Assembly (NCBI GenBank): GCA_964535025.1
Contig: CAZHRW010000133.1
Location: 1-15,250, forward strand
Reading direction: 5' to 3'
DNA: 15,250 nt
Origin: JAAYZK01 sp964535025
Lineage (GTDB): Bacteria > Planctomycetota > Phycisphaerae > SM23-33 > FEN-1343
In this document: piece after piece, positions 5,366 to 13,534 of the stretch
How positions within the stretch are numbered: the first letter of the stretch is position 1
How the letters are laid out: each line of letters starts with the position of its first letter
The notes under the pieces: generated by a model
What the model was told of the DNA's origin: nothing
Database searches by the model: none
The model's input: the letters and a program-made list of their open reading frames with translations, nothing else
Position numbers and translations under genes: made by a program

Positions 5366-7515
5366 CACGCCTCCCGTCCGACCGGGCTGCGGCCCTCGAT
5401 GGCCTGGTCGACGTAGATGGTCTTGCCGCGATCGGTCAGTTGGATCGCGTCGACCGACTCGAACACCAGGTCGATCTGCCCGTCGAGCTTGCGGGCGAGA
5501 TTCTCCAGGATACGGCGGCGATCCTGCTCGTCGAATCGGTCGGCCACGACGGCCCGCAGCACGGCCTTGCCCGGCGTGTCCTGGTAGAACTGGAACTGCC
5601 GGACGCGGTCGAACGTGTCGTCGTGCATGTTGATGGCGGTCCAACTGATCTCCGTCCCATCCCGGGCGACGAGCGTCTCCTGGACGCGGTGGCCGCGGAT
5701 GTCGCGGATGACCGGATGCTGGCGCCCGCAGGCGTCGCAGCGGTCGCCGACGTAGGTGGCCCAGTCGCCGGTGCGGTAGCGTATGAAGGGCATGACGGTA
5801 TTGATGAAGCCGGTGCCGACGATCTCGCCCCGCTCGCCCGGCTCGGTGACGGGGCGGCCCTGCTCGTCAAGCAGTTCGAAATACCCGTACGTCGGCCAGA
5901 CGTGGTAGTCGTCGCTGTGCTCGCACCCGCAGGCCAGCACGACCTTCTCCGACTGCCCGTAGCAACTGAACAGACGGCAGCCGAAAACCTCCTCGACCAT
6001 CCGCCGCTGCTGGGGGTAGACGATCTCGGACTCGGCGATAATACCTCGGACGTTGCCCGGCGCCGCGACCCCCGTACGGCGGATGAACCGCCCGAGCGCC
6101 AGGACGGTCGACGGATATACATGAAGAAAGCACGGGCCGATCCCGGCGATGTGCTCGAGATAACGGCCCAGGGTCTCGTCGTTCATATGGAAGCTGCTGT
6201 AGTAATGATGACGCAGCATCGGATCGTACTCGTGGTACAGCCCTGACCGGTCCGGCCGGACGACCCGCCCGCGCAGAACAGCCATGGGCATGCCCCGCTG
6301 ATAGCCGGCGCGCCGCCAACTGGCCAGCAGGTAAGCGTATTCCAGGTGCGATCGGGACGCGTCGATCAGAAAGCTCAATGGTCGCCCGGACGTGCCCCCT
6401 GTCGCCACGCAATCGGCCTGGCGGGTCCGCCGCGGGTCGGCCGCGACCTTGTGCAACCTCTGCCGCACATCGTCGGCGGTCATACAGGGCCACCGGCGGA
6501 GGTCGTCCAGGTCGTCAAACTTGCGGAGATCCGGGTATCCCAACCGCCGGGCATGATCGATCAGCTCCTCGATCCGGTCGGCCTGGTAGGCCCGGATCCG
6601 CGAGGACGACCACCACTGTGCGTCGTCGAGCCACTCGCGCTGCCGGCAGAAGACCTTGCCGAACACGAGCGACTCCGGCAGCAGTCGTGCCACAGCCCCC
6701 ACCCAACGCCGCACCCCGGGGGAGAGCTTCTCCCAGAGGTTCTTACGGGACAGCGCCGTGGTGCGACTGTCGGCCGCGAGCGATTCGGCCGGCAGGGGCG
6801 CCTTGCGGGCGCCGATCAAGGTCATGACGCCGAACGCCCTGAGCCTGGAAAGCTTCACACCCACGCGGCCAAGACGGGGGACTTCGAAATGAACACATTG
6901 CATCCGCTGCACGCCCGCCCGGGCCATCAGTCGTGCGATACGGTCTTCGTCATAGCGCCGGCGGGAGTGCTTCAGATGCCCGCGGCCGTCCATGCGGATA
7001 TAGGCACTGAAGTGCGTCAGCGCATCCTCCAGCGTACCGGTCAGGCTGCCGGCGTGGGGCACCGAAAACAACAGCAGCCCCCCCGGCCGCAGCACCGCGG
7101 CCAGGCGGCTCAGGAGGTGGGCGTCATCATCGACGTATTCCAGCACGCTGGAGCACACGACAGCGTCGAAGCGATGCGACCACTCGGCCAACAGGTCCTC
7201 GTCACCCACAACGAACTCGGGGCCGTCGCCCGGCCGGTCGTTGTACCGGCGGACGGCCTCGGCGATCATCCCCGGCGCCGGATCGACGCCCACGACGCGG
7301 TACCCGTCTCGGGCCAGGGCGGCAGCGATGTCCCCGGACCCGCAGCCGAAGTCCAACACCTGCCCGCCCCGTTCCACACCCCGGTCCACCGCCCCGGTGA
7401 AAAGGGCGATCCGGTCGCGGAACGTGGCCTTGCGCTTGTACAGCTCGCTCCACTGACCGGCCTTGCCGCTGAAATACTCGACACAGGCCCGGGAAACGCG
7501 GTCGCTCGTCTTCAT
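5365..7515 (-). CDS. Fusion protein: SAM-dependent methyltransferase + CapK/phenylacetate-CoA-ligase-like adenylate-forming enzyme
   Basis: A 716-residue protein with two domains in one uninterrupted frame. Residues about 1-235 are a class I methyltransferase: motif I VLDFGCGSGD (53-62), acidic end of strand 2 in VVGVDPAPGM (74-83), then FDAVVCSSVLEY (116-127) and LRPGGLLLFSVP (142-153). After a linker, residues about 270-716 are a CapK/PaaK-like enzyme: N-terminal helices with DDAQWWSSSRIRAYQ, phosphate loop TGGTSGRPL (372-380), YGQSE (519-523) and YRTGD (580-584). Cysteines at 529, 531, 593 and 596 could form a metal site. Such enzymes activate a carboxylate as an acyl-adenylate; in polysaccharide clusters the substrate is generally unknown. 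The start at 7515 has GAGG 5 nt upstream and lies 10 nt after the DUF362 stop; the extension to 7785 is that gene's shadow. The two activities are usually separate proteins, so the fusion is unusual. A methylated or acylated sugar substituent is one possible outcome (inference). Confidence 0.88.
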   Translation of the reverse strand: MKTSDRVSRACVEYFSGKAGQWSELYKRKATFRDRIALFTGAVDRGVERGGQVLDFGCGSGDIAAALARDGYRVVGVDPAPGMIAEAVRRYNDRPGDGPEFVVGDEDLLAEWSHRFDAVVCSSVLEYVDDDAHLLSRLAAVLRPGGLLLFSVPHAGSLTGTLEDALTHFSAYIRMDGRGHLKHSRRRYDEDRIARLMARAGVQRMQCVHFEVPRLGRVGVKLSRLRAFGVMTLIGARKAPLPAESLAADSRTTALSRKNLWEKLSPGVRRWVGAVARLLPESLVFGKVFCRQREWLDDAQWWSSSRIRAYQADRIEELIDHARRLGYPDLRKFDDLDDLRRWPCMTADDVRQRLHKVAADPRRTRQADCVATGGTSGRPLSFLIDASRSHLEYAYLLASWRRAGYQRGMPMAVLRGRVVRPDRSGLYHEYDPMLRHHYYSSFHMNDETLGRYLEHIAGIGPCFLHVYPSTVLALGRFIRRTGVAAPGNVRGIIAESEIVYPQQRRMVEEVFGCRLFSCYGQSEKVVLACGCEHSDDYHVWPTYGYFELLDEQGRPVTEPGERGEIVGTGFINTVMPFIRYRTGDWATYVGDRCDACGRQHPVIRDIRGHRVQETLVARDGTEISWTAINMHDDTFDRVRQFQFYQDTPGKAVLRAVVADRFDEQDRRRILENLARKLDGQIDLVFESVDAIQLTDRGKTIYVDQAIEGRSPVGREA

Positions 7516-7525
7516 GGGCACCTCA

Positions 7526-9046
7526 TCACGAAACGGCCGAGGGAACCGCCTCGGTTGGCAGCCCGCCATCGCGCCCCTGCTCGACATGGCCGCGCCACCC
7601 CGGCGGCGGCTGACAGGGCCGCTCGGGACGCAGCCGCGCCGGCGGGGATGTCCCGTCCGGCCCGACCACGCGCACGTCATCGCCGGCAAAGCGGACCAGC
7701 GGCCATCGGTCGTACGACCACGCACGTTCCAGCACGGGAATCCTTGCGGGATCGAACCCCAGCACGTGCGCGCAGACATAGTCAATCGCCACCGGATTCA
7801 TCCCCCCCAGCACCTGCCCCAGAACCCGCGGCGTCGCGTCCAGCGGGCCGTACCCTTCGCCGGCGACAATCGCGTCGACAAGATGCAGCACACGGCGGCA
7901 CGGCTCATCGGCCAGGCGACCGGATGTTTGGGCGTACAGCAGCGCGCGGTTCAGATCGTGCACCATTCGCCAGACGGTGTCGTTGCCGTACCAGTTGCCC
8001 GAACGGATCGTCCCGGCGTTCGTATCGCCGAACATCCGCTTGCCCGTCGCCTTGGCGGGCCCGGCCACCATCCGCCGCAGCGGCCCCAGGCGTGGGAAGA
8101 GCCACTTGAACGCCGCCACGGCCGGGCGTTCGAGGCGGCGCCGCAGCGAGTCGCTGGGGAACTCGTCCCCGCCCTCGGCGGGTATCCCCTCGCGATGGTG
8201 CGGCAGCCAGTTCTTGTTGCCGTTGATCCCGACAAGGTTCTTCATGCACGCGGTCACGCCGGCCTTCTTGTGCGTCTTGAGCTTGGGCACATCGACCACC
8301 AGGTCGGCGTCCAGCACGGTCCGGCTGATGAGGTACTCGTGGATGTCGTCGTGGTGGTGCAGGCGAAGTTCGGCCTTGTCGTATTCGGCCCCGTACAGGC
8401 GGCCGCACAGTTCGCCGATCTCGGCGAAGGCCGAGTCGCGACCGAAATCCACCTTCGCGTACCCGGCCGGGTCGCCCGGCAGCGGGTCGTGTCCGACGAT
8501 GACCCCGTCGATCTTCCGAGCCTGTTCGGGCCGCAGGTCGATCACCTCGACATCGACACCCGCCTCGCGCCGATAGAACGCCTGCAGCGGGCGGAGAGCC
8601 GCCATTACGACGATCCGGGCGAAATCCGCATCGTTTTGCGGCGCGTCGGCGATGACCAGGCGGCCCCGCCCGCCGAGGGCGAGCAGCGCGTAATCGGCGA
8701 CCGCCCGAAGGACGGCGCCGTGCGTGATCAGGCAATCGTCGTCGCCGGGATGAGTCTCGCGGAAATCGCGGACGAAGTTCGGCTTGATGACAATTGTTCC
8801 GCCCGGCGCCACCAGGTCGGCCAGCGGATTCCACCCCGCGGTGCCGTAGCGGTCCGCATCCAGCCCCAGCAGGCGCAGGACCTCCCGCACACCCCGGTAG
8901 GCCGCATTGTCGCCTTTGTCGGCAGCGCGGCCGAAGGCGTATTCCGGGTACGCTTCCGAGGGGCTGTACGGCGGGTCGGCGGGATAGCCCGCGTGCCCCG
9001 ACGAGACAGCCACGTCGGCCGCATCGCGTATGTCAACCGGCTTCAC
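7526..9046 (-). CDS. DUF362 domain-containing protein
   Basis: A 506-residue cytoplasmic-looking protein matching the DUF362 family pattern: IVIKPNFV at 85-92, an LVIADAPQND segment (130-139), and the signature DVPKLKTHKKAGVTACMKN at 252-270 followed by LVGINGNKNWLPHHREG (271-287). A C-terminal part resembles the family's VDAIVAGEGYGP and GMNPVAIDYV segments, where the protein's own gene family places a conserved aspartate/proline region. I see no CxxCxxC ferredoxin cluster, which many DUF362 proteins carry, so an iron-sulfur role is not supported here. The function is unknown; its position between a glycosyltransferase and the methyltransferase-CapK fusion implies a job in polysaccharide synthesis or modification. 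The GTG at 9046 is chosen because AAGGAAGG sits just upstream (9051-9058); it overlaps the end of the preceding glycosyltransferase by 14 nt. An open frame back to 9184 is antisense-independent overlap with that gene and was not used. Confidence 0.85.
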   Translation of the reverse strand: MKPVDIRDAADVAVSSGHAGYPADPPYSPSEAYPEYAFGRAADKGDNAAYRGVREVLRLLGLDADRYGTAGWNPLADLVAPGGTIVIKPNFVRDFRETHPGDDDCLITHGAVLRAVADYALLALGGRGRLVIADAPQNDADFARIVVMAALRPLQAFYRREAGVDVEVIDLRPEQARKIDGVIVGHDPLPGDPAGYAKVDFGRDSAFAEIGELCGRLYGAEYDKAELRLHHHDDIHEYLISRTVLDADLVVDVPKLKTHKKAGVTACMKNLVGINGNKNWLPHHREGIPAEGGDEFPSDSLRRRLERPAVAAFKWLFPRLGPLRRMVAGPAKATGKRMFGDTNAGTIRSGNWYGNDTVWRMVHDLNRALLYAQTSGRLADEPCRRVLHLVDAIVAGEGYGPLDATPRVLGQVLGGMNPVAIDYVCAHVLGFDPARIPVLERAWSYDRWPLVRFAGDDVRVVGPDGTSPPARLRPERPCQPPPGWRGHVEQGRDGGLPTEAVPSAVS

Positions 9047-10268
9047 GTTCCCTTCCTTGCCCTCCCCCTGTCCTGGCGACCAGTTCATCCAGTTCATCCC
9101 GCCAGCGCCGGGCGATCGCGGCCCGCCCGCAGTGCCGCAGCGCTGTGGCGGTCGCCTCGGCCGACATCCGCGCCCAGCGGTCACGGTCGCCCAGCAACCG
9201 GACCGCGTGACGGGCGTAGGCCTCCACGGCGCCCGGCGCCACGAGGTAGCCGTTGCAATCGCTGCGGACCAGGTCGCCCAGCTCGCCGACGTCAGCGACC
9301 ACGGGCACCGCGCCGGCGGCCATCGCTTCGATCATGGCGATCGACAGCCCCTCCCACTTCGACGTCAGCACGAAAACCCGCGACCGCGCCAGCAGCGCGT
9401 CGACGTCCGTCCGCCGGCCGAGAAACGCGATCCTATCCGTTACGCCCAATCGCTCCGCCTGCGCCTCCAGTTCATCCCGCAGCGGCCCGGCACCAATCAC
9501 GACAGCCCGGACATCGGCCACCTCGCGGGCGACGGCGGCGACGACCTCGACGAACTGACCGGGTTGCTTGATGGCGCTGAGACGACCCACGAAGACCAGG
9601 TCATAGTCCCGCGCCGCGCCGCTCGGCCCGGCGGGATCGACGCTGCCGGTGATGATCGACACCTGTCCGTTGAGCCCGTGCTCGACCAACGCGGCCCTCG
9701 CCTGCGTGCCGCGCACGACCACGAGATCGAACTCCCGCGTCAGCGCCAGGGCCAGCCGCTCCACCCAGCGCGAGGGACGCCGCAGGCAGCGGCACAAAAC
9801 GTTTTCGACCTGCCAGCCCCCGCCCAGGTACTCCAGCGGCCCGGCCGTCATCTGGTAACATGCCGGCCGTCCGAACAATCTCGCCGCCAGCAGCGCCGAC
9901 ACGGCGCCGGGAAACAGGTGATAGCCCATGAACAGATCCGGGCGGTATCGGCGGCCGACGGCGATCAGTTTGAGCATCTTGGCGCCCGCGCGGGTGCACA
10001 TCCTGCGCAGCCAGCGCGGCGGACAGGCGAAGCGCACGTTCACCAGCGGCCGCAGCGGCTCGTCGGTCACTAACAGCACCTCCCGTCCGCTTCCGGCCAG
10101 CGGGCCGACATGCGAGAGGTACCAGTTGGGGTTGTGGAACGTCCCGGTCACCGCGATCCGCCCCGTCGCGGTCCAGGGCGCACGGCCGAATCGCTTGAGC
10201 GCACGACTGACCAACAGCGTGCCGCCATAGACGATCGTGAGGCAGACTCTGGCAAACAAGGCGCGCAT
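9033..10268 (-). CDS. Glycosyltransferase family 4 (GT-B) protein
   Basis: A 411-residue GT-B glycosyltransferase. The C-terminal half carries the group 1 (GT4) pattern: YDLVFVGRLSAIKQP with the conserved Arg and Lys that contact the donor phosphates, an IAFLGRRTDVDALLARSRVF stretch, and the EX7E motif in EGLSIAMIEAMAAGAVPVV. The N-terminus has a hydrophobic segment (VCLTIVYGGTLLVS) that could attach it to the inner membrane. It presumably adds one sugar to a lipid-linked repeat unit; donor and acceptor cannot be told. I chose the ATG at 10268 because GAGG lies 6 nt upstream. An ATG at 10289, seven codons earlier, overlaps the previous stop by 4 nt (ATGA) but lacks a ribosome binding site; both are possible. 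Confidence 0.9.
   Translation of the reverse strand: MRALFARVCLTIVYGGTLLVSRALKRFGRAPWTATGRIAVTGTFHNPNWYLSHVGPLAGSGREVLLVTDEPLRPLVNVRFACPPRWLRRMCTRAGAKMLKLIAVGRRYRPDLFMGYHLFPGAVSALLAARLFGRPACYQMTAGPLEYLGGGWQVENVLCRCLRRPSRWVERLALALTREFDLVVVRGTQARAALVEHGLNGQVSIITGSVDPAGPSGAARDYDLVFVGRLSAIKQPGQFVEVVAAVAREVADVRAVVIGAGPLRDELEAQAERLGVTDRIAFLGRRTDVDALLARSRVFVLTSKWEGLSIAMIEAMAAGAVPVVADVGELGDLVRSDCNGYLVAPGAVEAYARHAVRLLGDRDRWARMSAEATATALRHCGRAAIARRWRDELDELVARTGGGQGREREAG
9051..9058 (-). promoter_or_regulatory. Ribosome binding site of the DUF362 gene
   Basis: AAGGAAGG on the minus strand, ending 4 nt before the GTG at 9046 (7 nt if only AAGGA pairs). It lies within the last codons of the upstream glycosyltransferase gene and supports the GTG start over in-frame ATG codons further upstream. 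Confidence 0.6.
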
Positions 10269-10285
10269 CACGTCCCTCTCGGTGT

Positions 10286-11482
10286 TCATCGTCCGGCCGC
10301 ACGCCGGTAGACCTCGACGGTACGGCGGGCGATTCGGTCGGGGTGCCAGCGCTGCAGCGCCGTCTGCCGGGCGGCCCGGGCCATGCTCGTGCGGAGCTCG
10401 CCGTCGGTCAGGATGCGCCGGAGACGGTCGGCGATCATGGCCGTGTCTTCAGGATCGACCAGAAAGCCCGTGCGGCCCTCATCGACCATGTAGGGCATCC
10501 CGCAGCGGTCCGCGGCAATGACCGGCACACCGACGGCCATTGCCTCGGCGATCGCCATCGGCGAGTTCTCCTGACGACTCGGCAGAAGAAAGACCTCCGC
10601 CCGGGCCAACTCGGCCGGCAGGGCCGCGTGGCTGAGGTAGCCGAGGAACGTGACGCGGTCGTCCAGTCCCGCTTCGGCAATCGCCTGCTCGACCCGCCGG
10701 CGATAGGCCGCGTCCTGCTCGATGCCCGCCAGAACCAACTCCGCGTGCCCAACCGTTTCGGCGACCGCCGCCAGGGCCTTGACCGAGCCAAGCGTGTTCT
10801 TGCGTTCGTTGATCCAGCCGACGCAGAGGATTCGCCCGGCTTCCGGCCGCGGCTCCGGCTCGAAGAAGCACGGATCGACCGGGTTCTCGATATCATGGAT
10901 GAGCGCCCGGGTCCGCCCTTCGATCATTCGGCGCACATAGGGGGTGATGGAGATCACGTGCTGTTGACGCCGCAACCCCCATCGCTCCACGCAGCGCCAC
11001 AGCCGGCGGCGCAGCCGCCAGTGCGGGGCCAGATCGGCCGCCACGTTGGCGTGGTCGAAGCCGTGCACGGTGAACACGTGCGGCAAATCCCGCCCGCCCA
11101 TGGCCAGGCCGTACGTTTCGTGACAGTGCAGCAGGTCGGGCTTCAACTCCCGCAGGTAGCGCAGCAGGCGCCGGCGGCCGGGTCCGAGGAGGACATCGGT
11201 GATCTGCGGCCACCGCGAGCCGGGCAGGCGATGGATCGTCACCGCCCCGTCGGATTGGACGGCCGGGACGGCCCGCCCGGCTTCCAGCGTCACGACGTGC
11301 AGGTCGAGGTCCTTCCGCTGGGCCAGCGCCCGGGCGAGCACCACCGTCACCGCTTCCACCCCACCGCTGGGGCGGTCGGGATCCGCGGGGTAGCGGCTCA
11401 TCATCGCCACACGCAGCGGCTGTGCCGCCGGCGGTGGGACCGGGGTCGGAAGATCGGAAAGGACGGTCGCCTGGCTGGTCAT
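10286..11482 (-). CDS. Glycosyltransferase family 4 (GT-B) protein
   Basis: A 398-residue retaining-type GT4 enzyme. After a Pro-rich N-tail the first Rossmann domain begins with LRVAMMSRYPADPDRPSGGV, whose SGGVE segment is the usual acceptor/loop region, and contains LLHCHETYGLAMG and VFTVHGFDHANV. The second domain has ILCVGWINERKNT (GxxxxxK donor site) and the EX7E motif in ENSPMAIAEAMAVGVPVIA followed by DEGRTGFLVDPED. No signal peptide or membrane helix is visible, so it acts at the cytoplasmic face. The ATG at 11482 follows the preceding stop after a single base, and GAGG lies 12 nt upstream. Donor and linkage are unknown. Confidence 0.92.
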   Translation of the reverse strand: MTSQATVLSDLPTPVPPPAAQPLRVAMMSRYPADPDRPSGGVEAVTVVLARALAQRKDLDLHVVTLEAGRAVPAVQSDGAVTIHRLPGSRWPQITDVLLGPGRRRLLRYLRELKPDLLHCHETYGLAMGGRDLPHVFTVHGFDHANVAADLAPHWRLRRRLWRCVERWGLRRQQHVISITPYVRRMIEGRTRALIHDIENPVDPCFFEPEPRPEAGRILCVGWINERKNTLGSVKALAAVAETVGHAELVLAGIEQDAAYRRRVEQAIAEAGLDDRVTFLGYLSHAALPAELARAEVFLLPSRQENSPMAIAEAMAVGVPVIAADRCGMPYMVDEGRTGFLVDPEDTAMIADRLRRILTDGELRTSMARAARQTALQRWHPDRIARRTVEVYRRAAGR

Positions 11483-11483
11483 A

Positions 11484-12620
11484 TTAACTCACAACCTCGT
11501 CGAAGTGCCGCCGGTATGCCCGCGAGGCCGCCTGGACCGTATGCGTGGCTTCGTAATGCTGCAACGCCCGCGCCGAGCAGGCACGCCACTGCGCCGGCTC
11601 AGCCAGCAACGCGCGAACCTTGTCGGCCAGATCGTCAGCGTCGGCGGCCACCAAGCCCAGCTGGTGGCGGATGATGCTGCCGTCGGGATCCACCGTAGCC
11701 ACCACTGGGATTCCGCGGCTCCAGGCCTCGATGAACGTCACGGGGAACCCTTCGACCGCCGAGGTCGAGATCAACACCGCGGCATCGCGAAAGATTGTCT
11801 CCATGCGGGCGGCAGGGACCTTGCCGTGCAGGACGACCGACGGGCAGGCGGCGGCGCGGCGGCGGAACTCGCGGGCGCAGGCGTTGTCGGCATTGGCGTC
11901 GCCGACGACGTCGATGGCGACGTTCGGCAGCCGCTCGGTGACTCGCAGCAGCAGTTCGGGGCGTTTTTCAGGGGCGATCCGCCCGACCCACAGCAGTCGC
12001 GGGATAGTGCCGTTGGGTTCTCCCGTCCAGCGGGTCCGCCCGCCCGCGGGCGGAGCCGCGAAGCCGCGGACGACCGACGCGGCGGTGGCGAAGTGCTCTT
12101 CGAGCATGATCTGTTGCGTTTCCGTCTGGCAGATCACCCGATCGGCGCGGCGAAGGCCCATGCGATAGAACCACCGCTCGCGACGGCCCGCTAGCAGGGG
12201 CAGGTCCCGCATGCAGTCGCTGTCGGAGGCGGTCGCGAAAATGAACCGCCGGCGGTGCCGGCGGCACCACAGAGCGATCTGGCCGGTCTCCAGCCCGGCG
12301 CCCATTTGCCAGTAGACATCCGCATCAGCCCGTCGCATCGCCCGGGCCAGGTGCGTCCAGCGGGGATAGAAGAACCGCGTCACCGGAAACCCGGCCTCGG
12401 GGCGGTATGCCTTGACCACAGTCACGCCGTCGATGACAACGCGGTCGGCCTGGCCGTGATCGTAGGTGATCAGCGACACATCGCAGCCGTCGGCCGCCAG
12501 GGCGCGGGTCAGTAGGACCAGTTGCGTCTCGATCCCGCCGATGTAGCGCGGGGTCTCGGCGCCAGCGAACAAGTCATAACACTTAAGCCCAACGGCACAG
12601 ATATTGGGGCGCTCCGTCAT
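11484..12620 (-). CDS. Glycosyltransferase family 4 (GT-B) protein
   Basis: A 378-residue GT4 enzyme. The N-terminal domain has ICAVGLKCYDLF and GGIETQLVLLTRALAADG, a typical acceptor-side glycine-rich loop and helix. The C-terminal domain has LLWVGRIAPEKRPELLLRV with the donor-phosphate Arg and Lys, and the EX7E motif in EGFPVTFIEAWSRGIPVVA. The ATG at 12620 overlaps the stop of the SDR gene by 4 nt (ATGA) and follows GGAGAGGC; the frame stays open back to 12839, but that part lies inside the SDR gene. It is one of three clustered GT4 genes that differ strongly in sequence, so they are likely to add different sugars rather than be recent duplicates. Confidence 0.92.
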   Translation of the reverse strand: MTERPNICAVGLKCYDLFAGAETPRYIGGIETQLVLLTRALAADGCDVSLITYDHGQADRVVIDGVTVVKAYRPEAGFPVTRFFYPRWTHLARAMRRADADVYWQMGAGLETGQIALWCRRHRRRFIFATASDSDCMRDLPLLAGRRERWFYRMGLRRADRVICQTETQQIMLEEHFATAASVVRGFAAPPAGGRTRWTGEPNGTIPRLLWVGRIAPEKRPELLLRVTERLPNVAIDVVGDANADNACAREFRRRAAACPSVVLHGKVPAARMETIFRDAAVLISTSAVEGFPVTFIEAWSRGIPVVATVDPDGSIIRHQLGLVAADADDLADKVRALLAEPAQWRACSARALQHYEATHTVQAASRAYRRHFDEVVS

Positions 12621-13534
12621 GCCTCTCCGCTCCACGCAAGCATGTCTTCCAGCGACCGGCTCAGCGAGACGGCCGGGCGCCAGCCCAGTTCCGACCGGAG
12701 ACGACCTGCGTCGCCGACCACGCACGGCGGATCGTTGGGGCGGATCCGATCCGAGTCGCTTCGCACCGTCAGTGTCCGGCCCAGCAGCGCGGCAGCCTGG
12801 TCGACGAGCTCGCCGATCGACACTGCGCGCCCCGAGCAAACGTTGTACACGGCCCCCGCACGGCCGTCCCGGACGATCGCCCAGTAGGCGGCGACGGCGT
12901 CACGGACGTCGATGAAGTCCCGCGCCGAGGCTACGTTGCCCAGGACCAACTCGCCGGCGGCGTCCGGAGCGGCAAGCTGCCTGCAGATTGCGCCGATGAC
13001 GTGGCGCTCGGGCAGCCCCGGGCCGATCAGATTGAACGGCCGTGCAACCATCGCCTGCAGCGGCGGCACCGTCGCGTGGGCCAGGACGAGGCTGGACTGC
13101 ACCCACTTGGTCCGCCCATACGCCGAGGCGGGGATCGTCGGGCACATTTCGTCGATCGGGGCGCCTCCGTCCAGGCGGTACTCCGCCGCTGAGCCGATCG
13201 ACAGGAGGCGCACGTGGTCCAGGTCCGCACGCATCAGGCCCGTCAGCAGTCCGGCGGCGGCGCCAACGTTGCCCTGCCACAAGGCCGCGTCCGACGCCGG
13301 CGGCATGGCGCCGGCCAGGTGCACCACCCAGCGCGGCGGCTGGAAGCCGGCCAAATCGGCCACGCGCTCGGCATCATTGAGATCGACGGCGAAATACGCG
13401 TCCGCCCCGGCGGGTCCCTCGTCGGCCAAGTCGAGCGCCACAATCCGCGGACGATCCGCCAGCGCGGCCAAGTGGCCGATCATGCAACGGCCCGAAAAGC
13501 CGCATGCCCCGGTGATCCAAACAGTGTCCCTCAC
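12617..13534 (-). CDS. NAD(P)-dependent epimerase/dehydratase family SDR, similar to GDP-6-deoxy-hexulose reductases
   Basis: A 305-residue extended SDR. Visible marks: NAD(P)-binding TGACGFSG (8-15), Asp34-Leu at the end of strand 2 (IVALDLAD), VVHLAGAM (70-77), catalytic-type Ser in SIGSAAEY (112-119) and Tyr139-x3-Lys143 in SAYGRTKWVQ. The sequence ARPFNLIGPGLPE, SARDFIDVRD and VYNVCSG resembles the GDP-mannose 4,6-dehydratase / Rmd reductase branch, which makes GDP-6-deoxy sugars such as GDP-D-rhamnose. That assignment is by motif style only; an epimerase on another nucleotide sugar is possible. The start is GTG at 13534, overlapping the nucleotidyltransferase stop by 4 nt (GTGA). Confidence 0.85.
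   Translation of the reverse strand: MRDTVWITGACGFSGRCMIGHLAALADRPRIVALDLADEGPAGADAYFAVDLNDAERVADLAGFQPPRWVVHLAGAMPPASDAALWQGNVGAAAGLLTGLMRADLDHVRLLSIGSAAEYRLDGGAPIDEMCPTIPASAYGRTKWVQSSLVLAHATVPPLQAMVARPFNLIGPGLPERHVIGAICRQLAAPDAAGELVLGNVASARDFIDVRDAVAAYWAIVRDGRAGAVYNVCSGRAVSIGELVDQAAALLGRTLTVRSDSDRIRPNDPPCVVGDAGRLRSELGWRPAVSLSRSLEDMLAWSGEA

Noticed and set aside
5366..5644. Possible 93-residue N-terminal extension of the heparinase-like protein
   Set aside because: It lies inside the CapK domain coding sequence and has shadow-frame composition; the TGATG junction with GGGAGG marks the start.
6346..8109. Plus-strand open frame of 587 codons
   Set aside because: Antisense to the methyltransferase-CapK and DUF362 genes, with low-complexity translation and no recognisable motif.
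7463..9571. Plus-strand open frame of 702 codons
   Set aside because: It is antisense to the DUF362 and glycosyltransferase genes, has Arg/Pro/His-rich composition without domain motifs, and arises from the high GC content.
10343..11674. Plus-strand open frame of 443 codons
   Set aside because: Antisense to two glycosyltransferase genes and without domain signatures.
11484..12620. Three consecutive GT4 genes as a recent tandem duplication
   Set aside because: Beyond the shared GT4 motifs their sequences are dissimilar, with different N-terminal domains, so recent duplication is not supported.
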